A stretch of DNA of 64,000 bases, from positions 5,146,001 to 5,210,000 of the forward strand of contig JAWZSP010000002.1 of the NCBI GenBank assembly GCA_034401135.1, written 5' to 3'. Position numbers and translations under genes: made by a program. Numbering within the stretch: the stretch's first letter is position 1; each line of letters starts with the position of its first letter. Shown one piece after another: positions 1 to 11,930 of this stretch. Origin of the DNA: Volutella citrinella (lineage: Eukaryota > Ascomycota > Sordariomycetes > Hypocreales > Nectriaceae). A model generated the notes under the pieces. That model saw nothing but the letters and a program-made list of their open reading frames with translations, was not told the origin of the DNA and did not search any database.

Positions 1-609
1 CTGTTTCCGGTCCATTACAGCCATAATCCCGACAGCCCTGTGGCCAAGGGCCGCAAACGCTCGTGCAACGGCAACCAGCGAATATTCCACGTGTGCATAT
101 GCCAGTACGCCCGGATCGGTTATTAATCCCAGCGCAAAAGTTGGCATTGCAAGCCCTGAGTCTACCCTCGCAGATTGAAGTGCACGGGCAACCTGCTTTG
201 CCGGGCTTTGTGCAAACACCTCGGCCCCCGTCGGGGTTATTCAACCCGGCACAATCGGAATCGTTGCATTTAGGTGGGTTTGCCTCATCGCAGGCGTTGT
301 TACAGTAGCAGCCTGCAAACTGGCCCTTTAAGCACACACCAGCTTTGCCATTTTCAGCAGACTTGTTGGATCCCGCGCAACCATTCTTGTTACAAGCCTC
401 CCTATAGTTGTTGGCTCCGCAAACCGAAATACAGGCGCAATTTCGATTGTCTGGTGCTGGCGTAGAGGTTGTGCAGGTTCCTTGGCCGTTGGGGTTGTTA
501 ATTCCCTTGCAAGCCGGATCATTGCATTTTTTCAAGGGTAGGCATGGATCTGCGCTGACAAGATAGGCGAACAGAATTATAAAAAGTGTAGCGTAGCGCT
601 CGAGATGCA
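1..609 (-). CDS. Secreted cysteine-rich tandem-repeat protein (partial, C-terminus outside window)
   Basis: An ATG at 609 (minus) opens a frame that runs without a stop to the left edge, 203 codons. The N-terminus (MHLERYATLFIILFAYLVSA) is a clear signal peptide. The mature part is built of at least four similar units of about 45 residues with the pattern C-N-x3-C-x-G-x-N-N-x2-G-x2-G-x-C, followed by G-C-x-C-x3-C. The regular cysteines suggest disulfide-stabilised repeats and secretion to the cell surface or medium. I do not recognise the family; function is unknown. The 3' end and any introns lie outside the window. Conservation of the repeat pattern in this one frame is strong evidence that it is real coding sequence. 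Confidence 0.75.
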
Positions 610-1927
610 TTTTGTGAGCTGTAGAAGTTGAGGATGTTGCGTAAAGTGCAGTTTCGTGCTTAATGCCACTGTTGGTTTGTTAGATTTAATATCAGTTTCG
701 TGGGTAAGAGCCAATATTTAATCTGGAAATAATTGAACTGTCCCTGATCCTTGGAGCTCTAAATATATCTCCTGTATGTTTCGAATCCTGTGGTTTAGAG
801 GCGACGACCAACAATACCCTTGCCAAGTCGGCCGACGCAATCCCGGCCGAAGGAACCGGTGCGCACCGGCTGTAATCTTTCCTTCTCTCTTCCGCCCCGC
901 CAGCCTCGTATCATATGACTTAAATCCGCCCAGGCATGGGCCGTGGAAATCTGACTTTCATTCTGTTAATGGGTACTCGCCTGTGGTTGCGTTTCCTTGA
1001 TTAATCATGTTTAGACTTCTAACATCTTAATAGCATTTACAATACCATAGGATCGATCTTATCCCTTTCGCTCACTCCAACCTCCTCAAGATGTGACTGA
1101 GTGGAATAGAAGTAATTTTCGGTATTTCCTTTCCGAAGGCACCCAAACTAGCATAGGACTTTGTAGCATTAGACAGCATCCACGATAGTCAACCAACGAA
1201 TCCATCGTACTTGAGTGCGCAGGGTTAACAAGCACGTGGGTGAGGCAATGCACGTGGGTGAGGCAATGCACGTGGCTAATACTCAGTATGTAAGTGGGAG
1301 AAAGCATAACTAGGGTGAGCGATGCGTAATAAATATGTACTGCCCGGGCTCTAATATTAGTCGGCCGATGAGATGATAGCTACATACAGCGCAGGAAATA
1401 AATACCCGACCAGTGGGAAATAATCCAAGTCAGTATGCACTCCTTATTTACATGGCTAGATCCTATGAAATCTTGTGTGTATTTATATCAGCGAGTTAAA
1501 CTTTGAAAACCCTAGTAAGAAAAACACCTACAATTCCAGTTCCCTTTTCCACTTAATCGCAAGGCTTGAGCACGTGGGGATATACAACAAGGATTCCACC
1601 CGCTTCTCCACCCGCCCATCCATCCGCCCATCCATCAGCTCGGATAAGCGACCAAGGATTTATTTCAATAGACATCGAGATATCAGGCAAGCGGTTTCAC
1701 TGAATCCTTTTATTACTTTTCTTGTCATCGGCTGAGAACTAATGTTTCAACCCTCTAATACCAGGCGCATTTTGATATCACTAATATAGCATTTACTTAC
1801 TATAACAAAATACTTAAAACGCCGAGCCGACTCTCGCCAATACTTATTCAACCTCAAAGGAACTCTTAAACCAAGCTAATTCACTTTATCCTTTCTAAAT
1901 CGAACTCTACATCTCTCAGCTATCGAG
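610..1927. other. Intergenic stretch, 1.3 kb
   Basis: I see no convincing gene here. The open frames are short, lack coding character and have no splice-compatible extension. It presumably holds the divergent promoters of the two flanking secreted-protein genes. A CACGTG-bearing tandem repeat at 1232-1275 is listed separately. A degenerate CCATCCGCC-rich tract lies near 1608-1640. Confidence 0.6.
1232..1275. repeat. 18-bp tandem repeat carrying CACGTG E-boxes
   Basis: The 18-bp unit GCACGTGGGTGAGGCAAT occurs twice in full (1232-1249, 1250-1267) and starts a third time (1268-1275). Each unit carries the palindrome CACGTG, the core bound by bHLH regulators. A fourth CACGTG lies at 1571-1576, all upstream of the secreted-protein gene at 1928. 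A regulatory role is inference. Confidence 0.6.
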
Positions 1928-2627
1928 ATGAAATTGCTCTACAGCGTGTCCACCTTGTCTCTCTGGGCTCTCATCGCCTTTGCGACGCCAACACCGCTGG
2001 ATCACTTTCAGAGAGGAGACCAAAGTCTACAGACAAAGGCCCTCGCCCCAAGGTGTGCCTCGAAGGAGCCTCTCGCTTTGAATAAGAGCTGTCTCTAACT
2101 TTGATCTCAGAAAGGATGCGTTGAAATTTCCCATGGCAGCAGCTCCTGTCCTGTTCCAGGCTGCGATAGAAATGACGAGTGGCATTGCATTGAACTGTGT
2201 ATACCGAGAGGGGGCCCAAATTCCGGACGTCCTCCGCGGGATGAACGCAGCACGCCTTGGAGCAGATGCACTCTGGGACGCGATTACTAGTGCCCCGATA
2301 TTGGGTTCAGCCAACGACGCTTCACAAACCTTGGCTATTCCCATGTTACCGCAGGGGAATTGGGCTGATGCTGTAGCCGCAAACGTCGGTGCCGCTCTCA
2401 GTGGCTCCGCTCAGCTTATTAGACACGGCTATGTTTTCACTACTTGGAACTCACTACTAAACCGATTTGACCAACCAGATTTTGCTAGGTTTATGCTTAA
2501 AAAGGCTTATGAGAAGATGATTAATGATGGTATAGGCGCAGCTGAGTTTGAGTTTGTCTTTCCTGAAAATGGGTTACGAGTGGTTGGTGCTTCTATCGAA
2601 TTAGTTGTCGGAAGTGTTACACCTTGA
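1928..2627 (+). CDS. Orphan secreted protein, 213 aa
   Basis: Two exons, 1928-2052 and 2111-2627, with a 58-nt GT-AG intron (donor GTGTGC, branch CTAAC, acceptor CAG). The spliced frame encodes 213 residues. The N-terminus MKLLYSVSTLSLWALIAFAT is a signal peptide, followed by a short polar pro-region and a globular Ala/Gly-rich body. No domain is recognised. The protein is probably extracellular. Without splicing the first exon hits a stop at 2096, so the intron is needed; the phase fits exactly. Function unknown. Confidence 0.7.
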
Positions 2628-3145
2628 TAAGAAGGATAAGGAAAGTTACTTTCATAAACCTCTACTAATAAGAGTTGGCTGTAACGGACCCTAGCTATTA
2701 TTACGCGGTCTCTTTTAAGAGATAGGAGTACTTTAGTAAAATTACTTTCTTGTAGCTGTATACACTTAAATTGATCTGTACTATGGCTGTCGCTCGTTGG
2801 GCCTGAGTTTCCCTCTGGGATGCCGAGGCGGGTGTTGTCAACAAGGGTTGGATTCTGCGGCGTCGCTTTTTCCAAATAGCCTAAGCGCATAGTGTCATGC
2901 TCTGGCAATGGGCTGATACCAGACGCCAACTGAAGCGATACCAGAAGAAGACTGCTCAAATTTCTGCAAGTTTTACTCTTAATTTGCCAAATCTTTCGCT
3001 TTTATTAGTCAAAGAGTCAGACAGTTCAGGCAGAGAACACAGTCTTCAGATGCAATTTGGCATCAAAGCCTAACAGTCATAATACCAGATTCTAACTATA
3101 GCTATAGGGGAACTTAAGTAGACAGTCTACCCTGCGATCATTTAT
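2628..3145. other. Intergenic stretch, 0.5 kb
   Basis: Region between convergent genes. A minus-strand frame here lacks an ATG and looks like chance. Nothing else is supported. Confidence 0.6.
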
Positions 3146-4275
3146 CTACTCTGCCTTATATTCTGGTACCTTATAGTCATCAAGCCACTTATCCTTAATG
3201 ATAAATAGCTGGCTGGCCTGCACATTCTTGAAATACTCATCCTCAGGAATATCTTTGTAGTCCTCCCGATCGACATCCATAAACCCTTGTTTAGCAATAG
3301 ATCGTGGGGTGATCATGAGAGAACGACCTGGCCCATTAGTGACTCCCTAGAATAGGATAGGCAGACTTACCGTTGATGCTCTTATCGGTGGCAATTCGTA
3401 GCATGCAGCTTGCTACGTCTTCTTGTTCGCCAAACTCGATACCGTTGTCAAGTAGCCATTTCTCGTACTCTGCTGTGCGGATGGCGCTCTTGATCCAGCA
3501 GGGGGCAACATAGTTGATACGTATGTTCTGCTCATGGCTGGAGCGCCTCACCGTTTTCATGAACCCGCGTAGGCCGTACTTTGTTGCTGTGTACTCCCAG
3601 TTGGCCTACAAAGGTAGGTTATGGTCAGGGAATGAGCAGTCATGAGCAGCAGAGGAACATACTGGTGAGTCAATGTACGCAACCATGCTCCCGGTGATGA
3701 TGAAGCAACGATCCCGGTCATCGTGAATTGGTTGCTTGCGGAAGTAGTGTACGGCAAGCTTCCAAGTGTAAAAGGTACCATCAATGTTGACTCGGACAAT
3801 GTTCAGGTCTGGCTTGGTTGGCTCGCCATCTGGGTCTGCAGGTATTGAATGATAGTCAGAATTGATCTCGTGTGATTGAAAAGTCCTCTGACTCACCGTC
3901 CAAGTTCCAGAGACTGTCTCCAGAGCTTCTGCTAATGCCAGCGTTGGCAATAACAACGTCAACACTGCGACTTGGACTGCTGCGCTTTGCCGCTTCAAAT
4001 ACAGTCTTTTGCTGGTCCCAGTCTCGGACATCACATTCAACAAACAAGCATTTTCTGCCATCAACGTTAAGGTCTGCTTCGATGGATCGACCTCGTTGCT
4101 CGTTGACGTCAGCAAAGGTGACGTAGGCGCCAGCAGCGACGAAGTCCCGCACACAGGTCTCACCCATGCCATTTGCACCCCCTGTAATGATGACTGATTT
4201 GCCTCGGATGGCGGCCAGCCGTGGAGGAGCCGTATGGTCTACGGGGCCATTGTAGCTGTAGCGATCGAGACTCAT
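3146..4275 (-). CDS. Short-chain dehydrogenase/reductase (15-hydroxyprostaglandin dehydrogenase-like)
   Basis: Four exons on the minus strand (4275-3897, 3835-3663, 3605-3371, 3327-3146) give 322 aa. The last intron is only 43 nt. The Rossmann glycine motif TGGANGMG is near residue 32, NAG near 113, and the catalytic tetrad shows GSM (Ser) and YTATK (Tyr-x3-Lys). These are classical SDR features; the family oxidises secondary alcohols or reduces ketones with NAD(P)(H). It is transcribed divergently from the BVMO at 4748 across a 470-bp shared region. In that context it could supply the ketone substrate by oxidising a secondary alcohol. Substrate is not deducible. Confidence 0.85.
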
Positions 4276-4747
4276 CTTGGTTGATGTGTGAGTGTGTCAG
4301 GTGTTGTCCTCCTGGTATCACTACCAATTACACGGGTGGAAGAAGAGAGGACGACAATGGTACGCTTTTTCTTGATTAAGTGCGGCACCTCCTTTGGTCG
4401 GTCCCCCGCCTTTGAAGCCAGGGTTGAGTTGACAGGCCGGCGCTCGGCTTTGAGTTCGGTTCGGTCACAAAGGCCGGCAATGCCTATTTGGGATAACCGG
4501 TCGATCAAGGAGGGTGTGGGGATGCCGAGCCAATCAGAGATGATGAACCCCGAAGCAATTGCCGGCTACCCTGAACGCGTACTCCCTTTTCCCCTGACAG
4601 GTTAATTCATTCTCATCTTTGATATACAACTGCACAGGACATCAGGTGAAGGACACATTACGTCCAGATGTTCCTGGACGTCAATGCCTTGAACCTTGAA
4701 GAAAATTCGTCAACAAGCTCCTCAGCCTACTTCATACACAAACTACC
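4276..4747. promoter_or_regulatory. Divergent promoter region SDR / BVMO
   Basis: A 472-bp gap between divergently transcribed genes. It is relatively GC-rich with several CGG/CCG triplets (for example GCCGG near 4436 and 4473, ACCGGTCG near 4497) of the kind recognised by Zn2Cys6 regulators. No single operator can be assigned by eye. Confidence 0.4.
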
Positions 4748-6743
4748 ATGCCTACCCTTACTGAGACATCAATAGCATCGGCGCGCGTAGTGCCCAAGGC
4801 CGCCGATGTCTTGCAAACCCCATCGACGGAACCTCCTGAGGTGGCTGGAAATAGAGACAAGTTTAGGCACAGTGCCAACGCGGCAGTCTCCACCAATGGC
4901 CATACAGAAGACCCCTTCAAGCTCAGTCCCAAGTTTGCCTACACGCCGCGTAGGATCAAGGTCATCACCATAGGTGCTGGCTTCTCTGGCCTGTTAATGG
5001 CGCACAAGTTTCAGCACCGCTTTCCCGAGATGCAAGATATCGTCGACCACACCATCTTTGAGGCTCGGAGCGATGTGGGTGGTACTTGGTTGGCAAACCA
5101 CTACCCTGGCGTGCAATGTGACGTTCCCGCTCACATCTACGTATGTTTCCCTGTGGAACCCCCCCTACAAGATCCGTTCTGATAGCAGTGACCAGGCATT
5201 CCCTTTCGATCCCAACCCCAGCTGGGACAGATTCTACGCCAGCGGAGGTGATATCCTGGCCTATATCAAAGCCACGGTCAAGAAGTGGCATCTCGATCGA
5301 GATTTGCAGTTCAACACGCGCGTCATCGGGGCCCAATGGCAGGATGACTTGGCGCAGTGGAAGGTGACTGTCGAACATGCGGGTTCGCAGAGGGATGAGT
5401 ACTGTCATGTTCTTATTTCCGCCAGAGGAGTCCTCGTGTAAGTCTAAAGCCCCCTCGTATTCATTATTGACAAGGCCTAATCTCATCGGCAGCCATGAAT
5501 CGTGGCCCAAGATTCCTGGACTGCGGGATTTCAAAGGCCACATAACTCACTCAGCGGACTGGAATCACAACTACGACTATTCAAACAAGAGGATAGCAGT
5601 CATCGGCAACGGTTCTTCTGGAATCCAGATTGTTCCTCAAATGGCCAAGCTCCCCGGCACAGATGTTGTCAATTTTGTTCGTGGTCCGGCTTGGGTTTAT
5701 TATCGAGCACCACCGTCAAAGCACCTCGGTCGAGAAGACGACGACCCAAACCCACGATACTCGGAAGAAGAAAAGGTTCGGTTCCAGGACCCTGAGCTTC
5801 ATCTTGAGCATCGAAAGGGCATCATCTCCCGGACAAACAAGTCGTTTTACATCTTCCGAAAGGGCGAGAATAATGAAGAAGGCATGAAGATGGCAGCTGC
5901 ACAGATGGCTGAAAAGCTCAACCACGACCCTGTTCTATGTAGCAAGTTGATTCCAAAGTGGGAGCTGGGATGCAGGCGTATTACGCCAGGGCCAGGCTAC
6001 CTGGAGTCATTCCTGAAGCCAAACTGTCGTTTGACAGATAGCCCTATCACAAAGGTGACAGAGAACAGTGTGTGCACGGCCGATGGCGAGGAGTATGAAT
6101 GTGACGTCAGTAAGTAAACTTGTGGCAACCTGTTTGACGTGAGACTAGTAAGCTGACTATTGTCCTAGTCGTGTGTGCAACCGGCTTCGACGTTTCCTTT
6201 AGGCCCCGCCATCCCATGATTGGCCTTAAGGGCGCCGATCTTAGGGAGAAGTGGAAGGAAGATCCAGAGTCGTACATGTCGGTGGCGGTCCCCGAGATGC
6301 CTAACTACTTCATGATGATGGGGCCAAACTGTCTCGGTGGACATGGCTCCCTCGTTGAGTCACTGAACTGGACGGGCGATTACTTTGTTAAGTGGATCAA
6401 GAAGATTGCCACTGAAGACATCAAGCACGTTGTCCCCAAGCAAGAGAAGGTGGATGACTTCATCAAGTACTGTGATGAGATACACAAGACGCTTGTCTGG
6501 AGCGGAGGATGTCGCAGCTGGTACAAGAGAGGCACAGTCGACGGGCGAGTCACGTCCTTGTTTGGCGGTAGTGCTCATCTGTTCAACCGCTTACTCCAGG
6601 ACATCCGGGCAGAAGACTTTGACATCACGTATAACACGGCAAACTCTTTCCGGTTCATGGGAAATGGCTTCACGGCTTTTGAGATGGACCCGGAGAGCGA
6701 TCTGTCGTGGTACGTAGAGAAGGCGGAAACTCTTTCAACCTAG
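4748..6743 (+). CDS. Baeyer-Villiger monooxygenase (class B flavoprotein), 608 aa
   Basis: Four exons: 4748-5140, 5196-5437, 5493-6109, 6169-6743. FAD-binding GAGFSG lies at residues 76-81 and the NADPH-binding GNGSSG at 250-255. Between them is the BVMO fingerprint F-x-G-x3-H-x3-W at 225-235 (FKGHITHSADW). Here Asn replaces the usual Pro/Asp after Trp, a small deviation. The enzyme family inserts one oxygen next to a carbonyl, turning ketones into esters or lactones with NADPH and O2. The long N-terminus before the first Rossmann fold (about 70 residues) is typical of the larger fungal BVMOs. The first intron is confirmed by the restored IYAFPFDPN segment. Cytosolic; substrate unknown. One of two BVMOs in this cluster. 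Confidence 0.93.
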
Positions 6744-7129
6744 ACTTGGAAGTTGGATGCTGAGAAACACACTGAATGAGGAACAACATAGCTAGAGTCA
6801 GGCCACGATACAAAGATTTGTTTTTGAGTAGTGACAAATGGAAACAAGGACTGCGTTTCGAAAGAATGTGGCATATATGCGACTTGGAGTGATTGTCGCT
6901 TGAATGTTGAGGCACAAGTGACGGCCCGACATTCCTTTTCTCTTCGGTGGCACACCAGGTTAGTGAATTAGCTAGTACCAACACGAATGATCCTGAGGAG
7001 GCTGCAGAATCACGAAAAGGCCAGGGGAGGCTGCTACAACTGTACCCGTCGAACCCAACAAGACTCAGCAGCGGAGGACAGCAGCACCCAGCAAGCAGAT
7101 TGTCATTGCATCGTTATTATTGAGAAGTC
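6744..7129. other. Convergent 3' region
   Basis: 386 bp between the 3' ends of the BVMO and the regulator. No gene is seen. Confidence 0.6.
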
Positions 7130-9273
7130 CTACAAAGTCTCAAATCCCAGTGTGGAAAGGTCAAATGTGTAGTCGACAAATGGTTCCAGGAGATCCTGAT
7201 AGCCTTCGAGAAGATCATGATGAAAAACACCGTTCTCAGGTGATGGAAGTGCCGTTGCTGCAGTACCAAGCTCTTTATCAGCAATCAAGTGATCAGCGAT
7301 CCTGCTCGTTGACCTGGTTACAAAAGGGAAAAGCAGAATCCAGTTGAATTCGTCAGACAGGCCATCCCCGTGAGCTGCCGCAGGCTTTGGTCTGCCAGAT
7401 TGTATCATTGTTCGTGGTAGGCTGCGCAATCGTTCAAAGCCTTGCCGAATAACGTTTGCGGAAGCCCACATCTTTTGTAGCTGGCCAACGGCTTGTTCCA
7501 AAATGTCTAAACCCTCCTCTGCCTCTTGCGAGAACTGTTTGATCCGACTGGCTTGAAGCAGCGCAATGAAAGCAGTGCCGCAGTACCAACAGGTGATGGC
7601 CATCAGAAACCGGGCATTACCACGTGATAGGATATCCCTGAGGATCCTCGCAATACACGACGCGGCTAGTATCGCGGGTGGGAGAGCTTGGGGCAAGTCT
7701 GGCGCCGTCCTTTGCAGGTGGATGATGATAACAGTAGTGAGGTATGGCAGATGGAGCTGATAGACATCTCGATCGAAGGATACTGTTCGACTGGAGCCAA
7801 TCGAGAGCTGGAGGTCTGGCGGTAGAGTCTGCACCCAGTTGACGAGTTCTTGTCTAAGGTCTGCAGGGAAAGGAGCGCTGGAGGACTGAGACAAGACCTT
7901 GGAGACTCTGCCGATGATGGCACACAGTCGAACCCAGTAAAGGAAGATGCGCCCCTTCTTTTGAGATGTAGCATCACTCGGGAAGTCTTGCGGCTGTGGC
8001 TCTCTAATGTTCATATCTTCTGGGCAGATGATGCAGGGCTTGCTTTGGCAGAGCGAGGTGAGACGTTCTCGTGCCTGTGAGGTGATGGGTTAGAGTGTAC
8101 AGTACTGCCAAGCTCTGGGAGGTGCTTACGAATACTGTCCACCACAGCCGGCGCCGAAGGCCGAGATCTATTCCTGCTGCCTGTGCCGCTTCCTCTGTAG
8201 GCTCACGATGTATGTTCATCTGCTGAGCGTGTCTGATGATGACTGACGTCCACCACCAAGAGGAATGACGATGTGCTATCGAAGGCGGACGGGGAGCCCA
8301 CCAGTAAAATAGTGAGATGGCCTTTAGCGAAGTGATAATATCTACCTCTTCGTCGTTGTAGAATATCATGCGAGCTTTCCGATAATACTCAGCTGGTCCC
8401 TCATGCTTGACCAAAGGTGGCTGAACATGACTTGCGGCGAGTGCAAGTGCATTAGCTAGCATTTGTGACCTCTCTAGATCCGCTTCTAAGGTGTCGCGGT
8501 CAAGCACGGGACACCATGCATAGCAGTACCTAAAGTAAGTCTCTGAAAAGCTCTGTTGGAGTTCTTGCTGCCGAGGGTCAGACGACGGGTTGTCCATATC
8601 TAGACTGGCCAGAAACTCTTGTTGCTCCGCGTCGAGCTGGTTCTCGGGCCCATAGACTTGTAGAAACCCGGTGTCGACATCACCACCATGGCTTCGCCCA
8701 CCACCCTCAGTGGGTGACGCGCTTGGCTGGGTTCCTCGGTACGAGCTTGATCCGGGCGGGTCCTCTGCTGATACCGCTGTGTACAATATCTCTGGCTGAG
8801 TGGCTCTAGTAGAGGACGGAGTTGGGATCATGGCTTGATTGCTTAGATCATTGCCGGGGGCTGCGGCCGTGGGTGGTGGTGCATCAACCTGGCCATCGTC
8901 TTGATGTTGACTGTCAGCAACAGCGAAACATAACCATCATGAACGAATCGGGCTCACCAATAGTCGCCAAATGGTCAAACTGAGCCTCACTCTCATCTTG
9001 GTTCTGAGCCGTCACCCTCTGACGCGTCTTCCCTCTCCTCGAGGGCCTGAGATGGCAGCCCTGCTCCTGGACCTCACAGTTGGTGCATCTTGCTTCACCC
9101 TGGGTCCTTCGACCCTGAAGCAGCAAATCAGCACACTCGGACGCGCCGGAAGAGGACACTTAGCTCACCTGCAAGTCGCACTTGATCTTCTTGGAGTGGC
9201 AGAAGAAGCAGACGGCCTCGGCACGCTTCCGCTTCGGCTGATGAGCTGCAAAGCGGAGCCACTTGTCTGACAT
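7130..9273 (-). CDS. Zn2Cys6 fungal transcription factor, 658 aa
   Basis: Four exons on the minus strand: 9273-9169, 9114-8958, 8899-8130, 8074-7130. The zinc cluster is Cys22-x2-Cys25-x6-Cys32-x12-Cys45-x2-Cys48-x6-Cys55; an intron splits it after residue 35. A low-complexity Pro/Ala linker follows. The middle of the protein carries the fungal-specific transcription factor domain (LRRRLWWTVF, then RLTSLCQSKPC). The second intron uses an AAG acceptor at 8900; the more usual CAG eleven bases upstream would break the frame, so AAG is chosen. An in-frame upstream ATG at 9408 would add 45 residues; 9273 is preferred because it sits just before the basic/zinc region. Lying between a BVMO and the permease, it is the likely local regulator of the cluster. 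Confidence 0.87.
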
Positions 9274-9704
9274 TGCCGAGCACGGTGAAAGAGTCGGTCC
9301 TTCGTGGAGAGTTGATGGACGATGTGTTGCCGGATGGACAGTTGCACTCAAGGTAGATTGCCGAGAAGAATGCGGGGAAACAATGGGGTGGGGAAAACAT
9401 AACCGCATCGACGTACGTGACTAGACTAGGTCTCGGCCACTAACTCACTCCGCGGATCGAATGAGGAGGCGGGGTCAATCCTTGGCGCAAGTGCTGGTCG
9501 GACTAGTGCATTATGCATTAACCTCGGTTACGTGGCTTGTATCAACTTCTTTGTTGCTAAAATCACACGATGCTGAACTATCATGGAAGCATAAAGGTTG
9601 ATTAAAGCAGGCGGAGCTATCTCCTGATTTCCAGACCGAGCCAGACAACCCAGACCCCAACAGACATGATTCCAACTTCCGTCCACCAAGCCATAACCCA
9701 CCAT
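9274..9704. other. Intergenic region between regulator and permease
   Basis: Promoter of the minus-strand regulator and 3' flank of the permease. It contains a CCGCGG palindrome at about 9451-9456, a possible zinc-cluster site. No gene is seen. Confidence 0.5.
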
Positions 9705-11496
9705 TCAGAGAATGTATCGGAATTGCATGTTCTGACTTGTTAGCCGGCTTCTGTATGGGATGAACGCTGCATGACTTGCCTTCTTATCAGTAAGATCGTC
9801 GTCGTAGGCATGGTCGAATCCTTCCATGACCCCAGCGGCATCACGCTTGCGGTTAGACCACATGCATAGAAACCGGTAGACAATGGCGAGAACGCCAGCG
9901 GCAAGAGCGGTAACAACTACAACAATAAACCCTGAGGTATAACGGGGAGCATCTTCTTTCTTGAAGACCAGAGGACCAACAAAATTACCTGCAAACCATA
10001 CATGAGCGTGCCATCCGTTTTAGCTTGAAAGAGAAGCAACTTACCCAGGCAATATCCAATGTAGAGGCCAGAAGAGGCGACAGAGCGCTTGGTATAGCCC
10101 GCAGTGTTGGCGATCTGCTGTCCCATGAGCACAGCATAACCACCGCCGACAGACGGCAGGATGTAGCATGCAAAGAGCAAACCGCCTGTTGCCGACTGTG
10201 GCAGCTTCCACAGCAAAAGGGCTGCAAAGGTCGTGCCCAGTTGTGCCACAAAGACCAGGTATGATCTGATGTTCATGAACCGGTAAGCCAGGTAAGGCAT
10301 GATGAGCATAAGAGTGCCGGCATAGGCCCCAGCGGGCATCACGAGGAGCAGGGAGTTGACAGTGCTGAAGCCGAAGCCGTTGATGATGACGGGAACAAAG
10401 GTCGAGATGGGTCCGTTGGCAATCATGGAAAGGAACGCAATGGCAAATACGACCCAGAATTTACTGTCGATGAGGAGCTCCCAGATCTGAGAAACCTTGA
10501 GATGAGTATTGCGGACGCCAGAGTTGTTGCTCCTCAGTCTAGCCACAAGGATGTATCGCTCTCTCTCGTTGAAGCCTCTCGCACGGACGGGGTCTGGGGG
10601 GAGAACAAGGACGAGAAGTATACCCCAGGCGATGGTGATAGCGCCAGAAAAGTAGTACATGTATCTCCAGGAGGATTTACCTCCATTGATGAGACCAAGG
10701 CCGTAGTTGACGAGGGGGGAGAAAACCGAGACGTATCCTGTACAAGAATACCAGATGCTGCAACGTGTCAGCGTGCACAATGGACAAAGGACAGTCGCAA
10801 ATTACCCCATGCGCATGGCTTGCTCATTCTTCTTGTAGAAGCTTCCCTGCGTTCGATTAGGAACCCAACACTTGACGACTGGGGTTCACGTGTACTTACA
10901 ACGATGAGCATGAACATGGGACTGATTCCACTTTCTAGTAGCCCAAGGAAGAACCGCTGAACGTAAAGAGTCTTGTAACCAGTACAGATGACCGTGAGGA
11001 TCAAGCATATTCCCCAGACGGTGACGATACCTGAGGCGACTCGTTCGATGGGGTAACGCTGGGCAAGCACCATGGCTGGATAGGCACCAACAATGAAGCC
11101 AAGATAGAAGATGGCAGCCGAGAAGGAATATCTGCTGCCCTTCAGAAGATCAAGATCTTCCCTCAGACCAAAGAGGGCCTGGATCATGGTAAGATCAGCA
11201 AACGGGTCACGTCACTGGGATGATCAAGAATAGCAATCGCAACTCACCGCTTGGCCCAACATGGCCTTGTCGTAGTATTGAAGCCCATATGTTACACACA
11301 GGACGGGCATGAGTTTCCAGTCAATCTTCCTGCGCAACTTCTTTTCTTCCTCGTCGCTCCAGCTTTCGTCTCCCTGATACGCCTGCAGGACGCGGACGGC
11401 CTCGTCTTGGTGGACGGTGTCAACGGTCCGGGTACCCTGTAGAGAGCCATCTTCGACGCTCTCTTGGTGCTTGACAGGAGCTTCTTTGTCCGACAT
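9705..11496 (-). CDS. MFS permease, anion:cation symporter / allantoate permease type, 505 aa
   Basis: Six exons on the minus strand: 11496-11248, 11178-10900, 10846-10806, 10757-10045, 9988-9780, 9731-9705. About twelve hydrophobic segments are visible. The N-terminal SDEEEKKLRRKIDWKLMP and the C-terminal DLTDK...FRYIL are hallmarks of the Dal5/Tna1-like ACS family, which imports carboxylates and related organic anions across the plasma membrane. The last intron (9732-9779, 48 nt) has a GC-AG boundary (GCAAGT); it is a multiple of three and contains no stop, so readthrough would only insert 16 residues, but splicing restores the family C-terminus. It is divergent from the MBL-fold hydrolase and probably imports the cluster's substrate. 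Confidence 0.9.
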
Positions 11497-11930
11497 TGTT
11501 GCTGCTGCTGCTGCTTGTTTGCGATGGGTTTCTGATGATTGACAAGGTCGCCCCCTGAGCGGTTGTTGTTACTTATGTACACGAAAGCTCAACCCCATGG
11601 GGGACAATCTGGGGTGTCTGGGGTACAGAAGGCGGGCTAAGCATCCCGGTGGGCTGGGCGACTTTTCCAAACTAGGATTGCCGAAGCGTAACCGATACTT
11701 GATTGAGGGGTAAGGGCTCTGGGGCCTGCAATCAATCCGCACTAACTAGAGGTCATCTGATCTTGAACTAACATTAGTTAGTCGGTCGTTTGTACTTTAT
11801 TCACTGCATAGAAACACCTCGCACCTGTGCCTGTACATCTGCTCAAGCCGTCATTCGTACGCAATAAGAATTAGAGACTTTGATTGGGTTCAACCCGTTG
11901 AGGAAGACCACGCCCGCAGTTCTTGACGCC
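11497..11930. promoter_or_regulatory. Divergent promoter region permease / MBL hydrolase
   Basis: A 434-bp divergent gap. A short (CAG)n tract lies in the permease leader (about 11499-11514, read on the minus strand). Several CGG/CCG triplets occur, but no clear operator is seen. Confidence 0.4.

Noticed and set aside
2507..2959. Minus-strand frame of 150 codons with a hydrophobic start
   Set aside because: It begins with TTG, has an in-frame stop just upstream and no ATG, and overlaps the 3' end of a well-supported gene in antisense.
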